From CAVSJA01 sp963728145 (GTDB taxonomy: Bacteria; Bacteroidota; Bacteroidia; Chitinophagales; Chitinophagaceae): a stretch of DNA of 64,000 bases. Below the pieces are notes generated by a model, which saw nothing but the letters and a program-made list of their open reading frames with translations, was not told the origin of the DNA and made no database searches. Of the stretch, positions 54,730 to 63,526 are shown piece by piece; the stretch's first letter is position 1, and every line of letters begins with the position of its first letter. The translations under genes and the position numbers were made by a program. Location of the stretch: positions 372,001-436,000 of the forward strand of contig CAVSJA010000002.1 in assembly GCA_963728145.1 (NCBI GenBank), read 5' to 3'.

Positions 54730-55855
54730 GTGCACAACAAAGTAAAATGCATTGTTCATTTTTTGCCTGTCGAAAAATATCCGCCCGCAATCAATTTTCT
54801 TAAAATACTGGCTGCAGATAAGGAATTGGAAATTCACCTGGTTACGGTGAATCAGGAAAACGGAAAGAAGAAACTTGAAATACCTGGCGTCAGGATTCAT
54901 CGGTTTGGAGCAATAAAGAGGGAAAGGTCATCCCTGTCGAGAATAATCTTTTATATTGGTTTTTTCTTGCGAACACTTTTGCTTCTTATCCGCATTAAGC
55001 CAGGTTCTTTACTTTATTACGAAAGTATATCAGCCGGCGCACCTTGTATTTATAAGAAATGGTTTAATAAATCCTGCCGTTTGTTTATTCACCACCACGA
55101 GTACAAGAGTCCGAAGGAATTGAATTCCGGAATTTTCTTTAATCGTTGGGTTTACAGGATCGAGAAATCTGTTCTTAAAAAGGCCGAATGGGTTTCGCAT
55201 ACGAATGAAGACCGCATGCGATTTTTTTTGAATGATATGGGAAAGGATGCACCAACAGCAAACTCATATCCTACCCAATCATCCGCCCGGCGATTTTGGC
55301 AAGTATGCAAAGGATTCAAAGGCTGATCGGAAGAAACGGCCAGTCGGTATTGTTTACATCGGCGCTTTAAGTGTGGATGAGTTTTTTTTAAAAGAAATGG
55401 CCACCTGGGTCGTTTCAAATCCTACGAACTGTTATTGGGATATTTATAGTGATAATTGCCAGCCCGAAGCATTGGCTTACCTGAAAGGATTGAATGCACC
55501 CAATATTTCGTTTAAAGGAGGTGTTGAGTATAGTGAATTGTCAAAAATCCTTCCAAACTATACAGTGGGTATCATATTGTACACAGGTCATATCCCCAAC
55601 TATGTTTACAATGTTCCGAATAAATTGTTTGAGTATCATGTATGTGGATTGGATACCTGGTTTCCTGATCACATGATCAGTTGTCATGCATTAGATAAGC
55701 CAGGCAGTTATCCAAAAATAATCGGGCTTGATTTTGAAGCGCTGGAGAAACAATCGTTGGAAAAATTGGTTTGTGCTGAAGGATTGCCTTATCTGAAGAA
55801 TGAATTTATCGCTGAGAAGACTTATCAACCATTAATTCGGGCCTTTACCAATTAA
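54730..55855 (+). CDS. Glycosyltransferase (GT4-like fold), one frameshift
   Basis: About 375 residues when joined, starting at GTG 54730. N-terminal part KCIVHFLPVEKYPPAINFLK and RIKPGSLLYYESISAGAP; a hinge near FIHHHEYKSPKE and KAEWVSHTNEDRM. After the break near 55265 the C-terminal Rossmann half has VGIVYIGALSVDEF, WDIYSDN, GVEYSELSKILPNYTVGIILY and YNVPNKLFEYHVCG. Two-domain GT-B layout. The donor is unknown. Placed between wbpB and wbpD homologues. Confidence 0.82.
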
Positions 55856-55864
55856 TCAACACGT

Positions 55865-55883
55865 TATTCCCGCGAAAGCGGGA
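55865..55883. repeat. REP-like palindrome, second copy
   Basis: ATTCCCGCGAAAGCGGGAA, the same palindrome as 6392-6411, in the 60-base gap before wbpD; degenerate CAACC units follow at 55886-55907. Confidence 0.8.
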
Positions 55884-55916
55884 ACAACCAATCAACCAGT
55901 CAACCTTCAGAAGACA

Positions 55917-56389
55917 ATGCCGACCAACCAACCTATTTCTACGAAAGTGTAATTAAGGACGATGTTATTTTCGGGAAAGATGTCAGGGTGATCAAACCGG
56001 TCAACCTTTATGGCTGTAAGATTGGTGACAATTGTTTTATCGGACCCTTCACGGAAATTCAGAAGGAAGTTACTATTGGGGATCGCACGAAGATCCAATC
56101 TCATACATTTATTTGCGAATGGGTGACGATCGGTAATGATTGCTTTATCGGACACGGTGTGATGTTTATCAATGACCCCTTTTTGTCAGGTGGACCTGCC
56201 CGTGGTGATAAAACAAAATGGCGTCCCGTTCAAATTGGAAATGATGTATCCATAGGTTCCAACGTTACTATCATGCCGGTGAAAATATGCGACCATGCAG
56301 TGATAGGAGCAGGAGCTGTTGTAACAAAAGATATAACCACACCTGGAATTTATGCTGGAAATCCCGCGCGACTACTCAAAGCCCTATAA
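55917..56389 (+). CDS. wbpD: WbpD-like N-acetyltransferase (hexapeptide), frameshift near the start
   Basis: About 157 residues if joined from ATG at 55917; the intact frame alone starts at a GTG at 55988. Joined start YFYESVIKDDVIFGKDVRVIKPV after a break near 55928. Left-handed helix repeats KIGDNCFIGPFTEIQKEVTI, CEWVTIGNDCFIGHGVMFIND, then VQIGNDVSIGSNVTIMPV and CDHAVIGAGAVVTKD. FINDPF with KTKWRPVQIG is diagnostic for WbpD/WlbB. It acetylates the C3 amino group of the uronate after WbpE acts. Confidence 0.88.
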
Positions 56390-56396
56390 AGGGTAC

Positions 56397-57503
56397 ATGA
56401 AGATCCCTTTTGTTGATCTGTATGCCCAATACAAGTCAATTCAACCCGATATTGATTCTGCAATTGCCGGAATTATCAGGGAGACGGCCTTTATCGGCGG
56501 CAAACCGGTTAAGGATTTTGAAGAAAAGTTCGCTGCATTGTACGGAGTAAAACATGTGATTGCCTGTGGAAACGGCACCGATTCGCTATATATTATTATG
56601 AAGATGTTGGGTATTGGCGAGGGTGATGAGGTGATCACCGTAGCCAATAGCTGGATTTCGAGTTCTGAAACAATTACGCAAGCAGGCGCTCGCCCTGTTT
56701 TCGTTGATATTGATCCGGTATATTTTAGTATAGATGAAAACAAATTGCGGGCAGCCATCAATCCACGTACAAAAGCGGTGATCGCCGTTCATCTTCAAGG
56801 GCAGATCTGCGCGATTGATGCTATCGAACAAATCTGTAAAGAAAATAGAATTCATCTTATTGAAGATTGTGCGCAATCGCATTTTTCCGAGCTAGACGGG
56901 ATAAGAGCCGGTCTTCGCGGAATAGCTTCATCTTTCAGCTTTTATCCGGGAAAAAACCTTGGTGCATATGGCGATGCGGGATGTATGGTCACGAATGACG
57001 ATGATCTTGCGGTTAAACTTCGTATGTATGCCAATCATGGTGCATTGAAAAAACATCATCACCAGATCGAAGGAATTAATAGCAGGCTTGACAGCATGCA
57101 GGCTGCAATTCTCAGCGCAAAACTTCCTTACATACTAGAATGGACGGAAGCACGCATTCGTAACGCAGCATTATACGATCAGCATTTAGCTGGAATCGAC
57201 GAAATAATTATTCCCGCAGTTCGGCCAAACAGCAAGCACACCTATCATCTTTATGTGCTTCGGGTGAAGAGAAGAGAAGATTTGATAGAATGGTTAAAAC
57301 AAAAAGGAATTGAAACCTTCATTCATTATCCAACTCCATTGCCCGCCTTACCCTGTTATAAATATCTCGGCCATCGTCCTGAAGACTTTCCGGTATCAAC
57401 GGCTTGTCAACCAGAGATACTTTCCATCCCACTTTATCCTGAAATGACCGAAGAGATGATTGCCTACGTGAGTGATTCAATCCGTTCTTTTTATAAACAA
57501 TAA
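56397..57503 (+). CDS. wbpE: WbpE-like DegT/DnrJ/EryC1 aminotransferase
   Basis: 368 residues from ATG at 56397; an earlier ATG at 56352 in frame overlaps wbpD and adds nothing family-like. PLP enzyme: IPFVDLYAQYKSIQPDID at the start, GNGTDSLYIIMK near 60, LIEDCAQSHFSE near 160, and the Schiff-base lysine in SFSFYPGKNLGAYGDAG near 185. C-terminal HTYHLYVLRVKRR and FIHYPTPLPALP. Aminates the 3-keto sugar from the WbpB step. The next gene's ATG overlaps its stop (TAATGG). Confidence 0.92.
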   Translation: MKIPFVDLYAQYKSIQPDIDSAIAGIIRETAFIGGKPVKDFEEKFAALYGVKHVIACGNGTDSLYIIMKMLGIGEGDEVITVANSWISSSETITQAGARPVFVDIDPVYFSIDENKLRAAINPRTKAVIAVHLQGQICAIDAIEQICKENRIHLIEDCAQSHFSELDGIRAGLRGIASSFSFYPGKNLGAYGDAGCMVTNDDDLAVKLRMYANHGALKKHHHQIEGINSRLDSMQAAILSAKLPYILEWTEARIRNAALYDQHLAGIDEIIIPAVRPNSKHTYHLYVLRVKRREDLIEWLKQKGIETFIHYPTPLPALPCYKYLGHRPEDFPVSTACQPEILSIPLYPEMTEEMIAYVSDSIRSFYKQ

Positions 57504-58660
57504 TGGTCCTGCGAAACAAAGTGATCCTGGTTATTTCGCCACAGGAATGGGGAAAGATGTTGTTATCCAAACATCATTATGCCCTGGAACTCGCAAGAGC
57601 AGGCAATATTGTTTATTTTCTGAACCCTCCGGATGTTACAGGTCAATTACCGTTCAATTCTATAGTGACCGAGCAGAGCAATTTGAATAGCAATTTGTTT
57701 ATGATAAGGCATCGACTTTACTTCCCCTATATTTTGAAGTTCAAGGCGATTTCAGTTTTTCATGTATTGATGAAGCCACATGTTAAACGCATCCTGAAAA
57801 AGATTGGCAAGAAAGTGGACATACTTTGGTCTTTTGACCTTGGTAATCTTTATCCTTTTCGCTTGTTTCCCGACGATATGCTTAAAGTATTTCATCCTGT
57901 TGATGAACCTTTAACCAAACAAGCGATCATCGCGGCAGATGGCGCACGTATTCTTTTTTCGGTAACACAGGAAATTCTGAACAAGTACAAGGCTTATAAC
58001 GTTCCCCTTGAATTTGTGAATCATGGCGTAAGTGAGGATTTTCTCGCATCCCTTCCGCAAAACCATTATCAACCAGCACAGGCTGTAAAGGTTGGATACG
58101 CCGGGAATATGTTGAGGCCGGATATGGATCGCGCAACCCTGCTTACGATTATCCGGGATAATCCAAAAATTGAATTTCATTTTTTCGGGAGCTACCAGGC
58201 AAAGGATACCAATATCGGCGGTGATGAAAGTGAATCGGCTCAAGTATTCATTAATAATTTGAAAGATGCTCCAAATGTAAGGCTGCATGGTGTACTAAAC
58301 CAGCAGCAGTTGGCTGCAGCTTACGCAGCTATGGATGCCTTTCTTGTTTGTTACGATATCAACAAGGATCAGAGTAAGGGTACCAATTACCATAAATTGA
58401 TGGAATACCTGGCAACAGGCCGCGTAATTATTTCAAACAATATAACAACGTATAACGATAAGCCGGAACTGATCATGATGACAAAAGAGCGGGAGAATAA
58501 TGATTCCCTGCCAGCATTGTTTAAATCCATAATAAACAATATTGCAGATTATAATAGCGCGCCATCGCAGGATACACGAAGAAGATTCGCATCTGCCAAT
58601 ACTTATTCCAGGCAATTGAGTCGAATTTCAGAGTTATTGGAACCTTATTTGAAGAATTAA
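57503..58660 (+). CDS. Glycosyltransferase family 1/4-like
   Basis: 385 residues. GT-B fold: ILVISPQEWGKMLLSKHHYA near residue 8, VYFLNPPDVTG near 38, LWSFDLGNLYPF near 111, KVFHPVDEPLT near 131, KVGYAGNMLRPDMDRATL near 196, EFHFFGSYQ near 220, VRLHGVLNQQQLAAAYAAMDAFLVCYD near 253 and YHKLMEYLATGRVII near 293. The last segments form the nucleotide-sugar side. Donor and acceptor unknown. Confidence 0.87.
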   Translation: MVLRNKVILVISPQEWGKMLLSKHHYALELARAGNIVYFLNPPDVTGQLPFNSIVTEQSNLNSNLFMIRHRLYFPYILKFKAISVFHVLMKPHVKRILKKIGKKVDILWSFDLGNLYPFRLFPDDMLKVFHPVDEPLTKQAIIAADGARILFSVTQEILNKYKAYNVPLEFVNHGVSEDFLASLPQNHYQPAQAVKVGYAGNMLRPDMDRATLLTIIRDNPKIEFHFFGSYQAKDTNIGGDESESAQVFINNLKDAPNVRLHGVLNQQQLAAAYAAMDAFLVCYDINKDQSKGTNYHKLMEYLATGRVIISNNITTYNDKPELIMMTKERENNDSLPALFKSIINNIADYNSAPSQDTRRRFASANTYSRQLSRISELLEPYLKN

Positions 58661-58707
58661 TCGAAAGCCAGGATCTGTCTACGCATCAGGCAAAATTAGA
58701 TCAAGTA

Positions 58708-59898
58708 ATGAAGAGAAAACCAAAAGTGGATTGGTTTATCAGTCACCCTATACAATACTTCGCACCCCTATTCGCCAAATTGGATAAGGTTATTGATCTG
58801 CACGTCCACTATTATTCAGATGTGAGTGTAAAAGGTAAAGTGGATTATGAATTTGGAACTGAAGTTAAATGGGATATACCCCTTCTGAAAGGGTATAAGC
58901 ACAGTTTTTTGCCCAATTGGTCAAAGAGTCAATCAATGCACTCCCGTTTTCGCGATGCTTTCAATCCACGGATAATAAAGAAAATATTTAAGAGTAATGC
59001 TGATATAATAATTGTGAATGGATGGAGCTATGCCAGCGATTGGTTGGTTATCCTTGCTGCAAAACTGGCTGGGAAAAAACTTTGGTTGCGCGCAGAAACG
59101 CCAATGAACCAGGAGCAGCGAAAAAGCAAAAAGGTACGATTCATTAAGAAACTATTGCTGGGTAAAATCGTGTTTCCTTTTTTCGCCCATAAGTGCATGT
59201 ACATCGGTACGGAGAGTCGAAAATTCTTTGAGCATTACAAGGTAGATCCTGAAAGACTTGTTTTTACTCCATATGCTGTAGACAATGATTTTTTCCAAAA
59301 TTCCTATTGGGATATTCCGGAAGCAGTTTTGAGGAAGGACCTCGGCATTCCCGAGGACAAAAAGGTCATTTTATACAGCGGGAAATACATTGATAAGAAG
59401 AGGCCATTCGATCTATTGGAAGCGTTTCGTCGCCTCAATAACGAGGACTATTACCTTATAATGGTCGGTGAAGGAATGCTTCGAAAGGAAATGGAATCAT
59501 TCATTGCAGAGAACAAGTTGACAAATGTTAAACTAACTGGTTTTGTAAACCAGGGAGAGATTCCGGCCTACTATAAGATCGCCAATGTATTCGTAATGTG
59601 TTCCGGTGTGGGCGAAACCTGGGGATTGTCTGTAAATGAGGCAATGATTTTTGGAACGCCTTTGCTGGTGTCGCGAACCAGTGGTTGCAGCGTTGATCTC
59701 GTGAAGGAGGGCTATAACGGTTTCGTTTTTCCTGAAGGCGATATTGAGGCATTAAGAGATCGCCTTCTTGCTTTGTTGGAAGAAGATGGCTTCAGAAAGG
59801 AAATGGGACTCGTATCAAGAAGGGTTATCAAGGATTTTTCTATTGATGCACTTGCGGCGCGATTTAAACTTGCGTTGGAGAAAGAATTACCAAACTAG
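58708..59898 (+). CDS. Glycosyltransferase family 4
   Basis: 396 residues. DWFISHPIQYFAPLFAKL at the N terminus is frequent in GT4 proteins acting on capsules. The C-terminal GT1 domain has VILYSGKYIDKKRPFDLLEAF near 215, YLIMVGEGMLRKEME near 248, VKLTGFVNQGEIPAYYKIANVFVMCS near 272, and GETWGLSVNEAMIFGTPLLVS near 304 with the donor-binding Glu. Product linkage unknown. Confidence 0.92.
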   Translation: MKRKPKVDWFISHPIQYFAPLFAKLDKVIDLHVHYYSDVSVKGKVDYEFGTEVKWDIPLLKGYKHSFLPNWSKSQSMHSRFRDAFNPRIIKKIFKSNADIIIVNGWSYASDWLVILAAKLAGKKLWLRAETPMNQEQRKSKKVRFIKKLLLGKIVFPFFAHKCMYIGTESRKFFEHYKVDPERLVFTPYAVDNDFFQNSYWDIPEAVLRKDLGIPEDKKVILYSGKYIDKKRPFDLLEAFRRLNNEDYYLIMVGEGMLRKEMESFIAENKLTNVKLTGFVNQGEIPAYYKIANVFVMCSGVGETWGLSVNEAMIFGTPLLVSRTSGCSVDLVKEGYNGFVFPEGDIEALRDRLLALLEEDGFRKEMGLVSRRVIKDFSIDALAARFKLALEKELPN

Positions 59899-59912
59899 TC
59901 CTGTTCAAAAAT

Positions 59913-60836
59913 ATGACCCGTGTTCATTGCAAGGTGCCTAAATCGGGGTTGGGAAATCAGTTGTTTCCGATAATCAAGGCGCATGTTTTTGGTGCCCTTA
60001 ATAATTTGCCGGTTGTAGTGACCGGCTACAGGCAATTCAAAATAGGTCCCTACCTGCGTGGTGAAAAATCAAAAAGGAATTATTCAAACTATTTCAGGTT
60101 TCAGAAAAATATTGTTTTAGCCTGGTTTGAACAACAATCAATTCAATCCTTAACTAAGCAAGGATTGACAGCAGAACCGCCGGTTGTACATTTAAAGGAA
60201 GCAGACAAAAAAAAGGGTGTATATCTTTTCTCGGAGCATCCACACTATCATGATTATTTTTCTGGCCTGCGCGAAAACCGCGACGAAGCTCAAAGACAAT
60301 TGAATAATGTATTAAGAAAAGAGATTGTTGAACAAGTTGCTTTAAAAAAACCTCCCATTATTGGAGTGCATATCCGCATGGGCGATTTTAGAAAATTGAA
60401 GGCAGGAGAGGATTTTAGCCAGGTCGGTGCCACAAGAACACCAGAAGATTATTTTATTGATTGTATCAATCAGATCCGGTCAATAAATGGGTCGAATTTG
60501 CCGGTTTCGATTTTTACTGACGGGTACCGTCACGAGTTACAAAACCTGCTAGCATTGGAAAATGTAGAAATAATAGAAGGTAATAAGGATATTGTCGATA
60601 TGTTGTTGCTGAGCAGAAGTAAGATTATTGTGACATCTGCAGGGAGCACCTTCAGTTATTGGTCCGGCTTTCTTGCCGATGCACCGCTAATCATGCATCC
60701 TGATCATATTTATGCACCAATCCGGCCAACGAACGTGAATGAAAAATTTTATGAAGGGCCCCTGGTACAAAACAATCAACCCGGATTATTAGTACAGAAT
60801 ATCACCGCAATTAACCCAAAAGTTTTGGCTGTATGA
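59913..60836 (+). CDS. GT11-like alpha-1,2-fucosyltransferase candidate
   Basis: 307 residues. Start KVPKSGLGNQLFPIIKAHVFG resembles the GGLGNQ start of GT11. The donor-site motif HIRMGDFRK (HxRxGD) is near residue 152, then YFIDCINQI near 182, SIFTDGYRHEL near 204 and SKIIVTSAGSTFSYWSGFLAD near 238. GT11 enzymes add fucose from GDP-fucose. With a FucNAc pathway in the locus, this may instead serve another 6-deoxy donor, so the donor is uncertain. Overlaps the next ATG (ATGA). Confidence 0.8.
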   Translation: MTRVHCKVPKSGLGNQLFPIIKAHVFGALNNLPVVVTGYRQFKIGPYLRGEKSKRNYSNYFRFQKNIVLAWFEQQSIQSLTKQGLTAEPPVVHLKEADKKKGVYLFSEHPHYHDYFSGLRENRDEAQRQLNNVLRKEIVEQVALKKPPIIGVHIRMGDFRKLKAGEDFSQVGATRTPEDYFIDCINQIRSINGSNLPVSIFTDGYRHELQNLLALENVEIIEGNKDIVDMLLLSRSKIIVTSAGSTFSYWSGFLADAPLIMHPDHIYAPIRPTNVNEKFYEGPLVQNNQPGLLVQNITAINPKVLAV

Positions 60837-61573
60837 ATAAGGCATTGATCAATAAGATCTGCGGAAAGTTTGGATTTGAGATTAATGGAACGTCTTATAT
60901 GCAACAATTGCGCAGAAATGCTGAATCGAAAGATGTTTTCATAATTCAAAAGGACTTACTTAATGGAAGGGTTAACACAATTTTTGATTTGGGAGCTAAC
61001 TATGGAAGCGTCACCGAAATTTATAAAAACGTATTTCCAGACGCAGCTATATATGCCTTCGAACCATTCCCCGAAGTATTTAAGTCTCTCACCGAAAAAG
61101 TTGGTCAACTTAGAAACGTAAAGGTTTATGATAAAGCCGTCACCGATTCGAGCGGCAAAAGAACATTTTTTGTGAATGAAAACGCAGACACTAATTCATT
61201 ATACAAGTCACAGGAAACAGGTTTGAGTTCCGACAAGCAGGCAGAAAATAAATATTCAATTGAAGTTGATGCAGTTTCTCTAAATGATTTTTGCAGGGAA
61301 GAGAAAATTCAAAAAATCGATATTCTGAAAATGGATATCCAGGGTGGAGAACTCGGAGCTTTGAAGGGCGCGACGAACCTTCTGGAAAAGAAGCAGATTT
61401 CCTTGCTTTACCTTGAAGCCTTCTTTATACCCCAGTATCAGGACCAGCCTTTATTCCAGGACCTGCTTTCTTTTTTATTTGCTATGGGTTATCAGCTACA
61501 GGATATTTACAATCCTTTCTATGGAAAAGGTTCATTGGCCTGGTGTGATGCGATTTTTTTACCTAAACGATAA
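60833..61573 (+). CDS. FkbM-family methyltransferase
   Basis: 246 residues. INTIFDLGANYGSVTEIYKN near residue 45, IYAFEPFPEVFKSL near 72, YDKAVTDSSGKRTFFVNE near 99, VDAVSLNDFC near 143, and KIDILKMDIQGGELGALKGA near 161. A standard FkbM domain over most of the length. Second of four FkbM-type genes. Overlaps the fucosyltransferase-like gene by 4 bases. Confidence 0.9.
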   Translation: MNKALINKICGKFGFEINGTSYMQQLRRNAESKDVFIIQKDLLNGRVNTIFDLGANYGSVTEIYKNVFPDAAIYAFEPFPEVFKSLTEKVGQLRNVKVYDKAVTDSSGKRTFFVNENADTNSLYKSQETGLSSDKQAENKYSIEVDAVSLNDFCREEKIQKIDILKMDIQGGELGALKGATNLLEKKQISLLYLEAFFIPQYQDQPLFQDLLSFLFAMGYQLQDIYNPFYGKGSLAWCDAIFLPKR

Positions 61574-61598
61574 AGGGTCATTTAATACTGATTGAATT

Positions 61599-62492
61599 AT
61601 GCTAAGAACCCTCCGGAATATTTTCAAGAAGAATATTTATTTGCGGAAGCTTGTAGGTTATCATGCAGCTTCTTCCGGTTTATTTGATAATGTGTTCAGA
61701 TCGTATAAGCTTTCAGCGTTATGGCAGAAAAGAACCGATGAGGTTTGTAGTTCTTCTGATAATAAATTTATCCCGAGAGTTGCAGATGCGGGCCTGATCA
61801 GCAAGGGAAAACAGACCATGCATAATGGATTAAGAATTAACCTGGGGAGTTATTATGGTCCCGAATATTCCCAAATGTTATTGTTGAATAAAGGAGTTCA
61901 CGAACCGCAGGAGGAAAGGGTATTCGCGGCAGTTCTTCCGTCATTACCTGCCGGAGCATTGATGATTGAGATGGGTGCTTTCTGGAGTTTTTATTCGATG
62001 TGGTTTAACAGGGAAATTTCCGGCGCAGTGAATTATATGATCGAACCGGACTCATTCAATATGGGTCATGGGCAAAGAAACTTTCGTTTAAATGGACTGA
62101 AGGGAAATTTTGTACAGGCTTTTATAGGCTCAAAGTCGGAGAAAAACGGCTCCGTACCTACCATTGCAATAGATGATTTTGTAAAAGAAAAGAATATTTC
62201 CTTCATCCATATGCTTCATAGCGATATCCAGGGGTTTGAGTATGATATGCTACAGGGCGCCAGGAATTGTTTTGAGAACAAGATGATCGGCTATGTCTTT
62301 ATTTCTACTCATTCGGATGATATACATTATAAATGCCTCGGATATTTAAAAGGCTACGGATTTAATATAATTGCCGAAGCAGATCTGAAGCAAACTTTTT
62401 CTGAGGACGGGTTGATTGCTGCAAGAGCCCCATATTTTCCCGGCATCGATCCAATTGCAATTTCAAGGAAGCATCAGGACCAAGGAAAATGA
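61599..62492 (+). CDS. Divergent FkbM-type methyltransferase
   Basis: 297 residues. A longer N-terminal part (about 1-100) precedes a diverged SAM region: GALMIEMGAFWSFYSMWFNR near 121, MIEPDSFNMGHGQRNFRLNG near 149, VPTIAIDDFVKE near 190, and IHMLHSDIQGFEYDMLQGA near 208. The usual glycine-rich motif (LGANxG) is replaced by MGAFWSF, so SAM binding is not assured. Overlaps the next gene (ATGA). Confidence 0.78.
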   Translation: MLRTLRNIFKKNIYLRKLVGYHAASSGLFDNVFRSYKLSALWQKRTDEVCSSSDNKFIPRVADAGLISKGKQTMHNGLRINLGSYYGPEYSQMLLLNKGVHEPQEERVFAAVLPSLPAGALMIEMGAFWSFYSMWFNREISGAVNYMIEPDSFNMGHGQRNFRLNGLKGNFVQAFIGSKSEKNGSVPTIAIDDFVKEKNISFIHMLHSDIQGFEYDMLQGARNCFENKMIGYVFISTHSDDIHYKCLGYLKGYGFNIIAEADLKQTFSEDGLIAARAPYFPGIDPIAISRKHQDQGK

Positions 62493-63523
62493 TTAAACGG
62501 ATATTAATTGTTGGTTCAGATGAGCAATGGTCTTTGGAGCGGACCTATATTAAATATTTGAAGGAACTTGGCGTGGAAACACAGCACTATCCGGCACAAA
62601 GCATCTTTTATAAATTTTATTACAAGAGTATTTTCAATAAACTGCTGTTCAAATCCGGCTTATCCGGAATATTCAAGAAGATCAGCAACGGCCTTCTTAA
62701 ACAGGCCAGTGAGTTTAAACCCGATCTGATTTGGTTCTTTAAAGGGATGGAAGTAGAACCAAAGACGCTTAAACAACTAAAGAATCAGGGCTATTTTCTT
62801 GTAAACTATAATCCCGACAATCCATTTTATTTCAGTGGAACCGGAAGTGGCAATAGAAACATCACGGCGTCAATCGGAATCTATAATCTTCATCTGAGTT
62901 ATGATCGTGAAATACGCGATCGTATTGCCAGGGAATTCAAAGTCCCCTGTGAAATGCTTCCATTTGGATTTGAATTGTCCGATAAGTTATACGAGGAATG
63001 CAGGAAACAGGAAGAGGTAGTGAAATTGTGTTTTCTTGGCAACCCTGATAAAGATCGCGTTCAATTTATAGAGAAGCTTGCCGATTCCTTGCCAATTGAT
63101 GTTTATGGAAATGATTGGGAAAATCACAGTAGTCATCCGAATATTAAATGTTTCGGTCCTGTGTACCAGGATGGATTTTGGAAAACTTTATACCGGTATC
63201 GCGTGCAATTGAATATAATGAGACCGCATAATCCTGCTTCTCACAATATGCGTTCATTTGAAATTGCAGGCGTTGGGGGAATTGGCTTGTATCCAAATAC
63301 GCCGGATCATCGTGATTATTGGAAGGAGGAGTACATCATCTTTCTTTATAATAGTGTTGAGGACTGTGTGGTTAGAGCAAAGACTTTATTGAATCTTCAA
63401 AAAGAGGATGCGTTAAAGATTCGCGAGCGCGCCCGATCACATTCATTGAAACAAGGTCATAGTTACGCACAGCGCACAATGCAGGTGCTTGACATTTTTA
63501 ATCGCTACACTGCTTCTAAATAA
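62489..63523 (+). CDS. CgeB-like glycosyltransferase
   Basis: 344 residues. RILIVGSDEQWSLERTYIKY near residue 4, FKPDLIWFFKGMEVEPKTLK near 74, LVNYNPDNPF near 103, KLCFLGNPDKDRVQFIEKL near 177, IDVYGNDWENH near 200 and MRPHNPASHNMRSFEIAGVGGIGLYP near 240. This matches the C-terminal part of the CgeB/DUF3880-type GT-B proteins found in spore and glycan loci. Donor unknown. Confidence 0.82.
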   Translation: MIKRILIVGSDEQWSLERTYIKYLKELGVETQHYPAQSIFYKFYYKSIFNKLLFKSGLSGIFKKISNGLLKQASEFKPDLIWFFKGMEVEPKTLKQLKNQGYFLVNYNPDNPFYFSGTGSGNRNITASIGIYNLHLSYDREIRDRIAREFKVPCEMLPFGFELSDKLYEECRKQEEVVKLCFLGNPDKDRVQFIEKLADSLPIDVYGNDWENHSSHPNIKCFGPVYQDGFWKTLYRYRVQLNIMRPHNPASHNMRSFEIAGVGGIGLYPNTPDHRDYWKEEYIIFLYNSVEDCVVRAKTLLNLQKEDALKIRERARSHSLKQGHSYAQRTMQVLDIFNRYTASK

Positions 63524-63526
63524 AAT

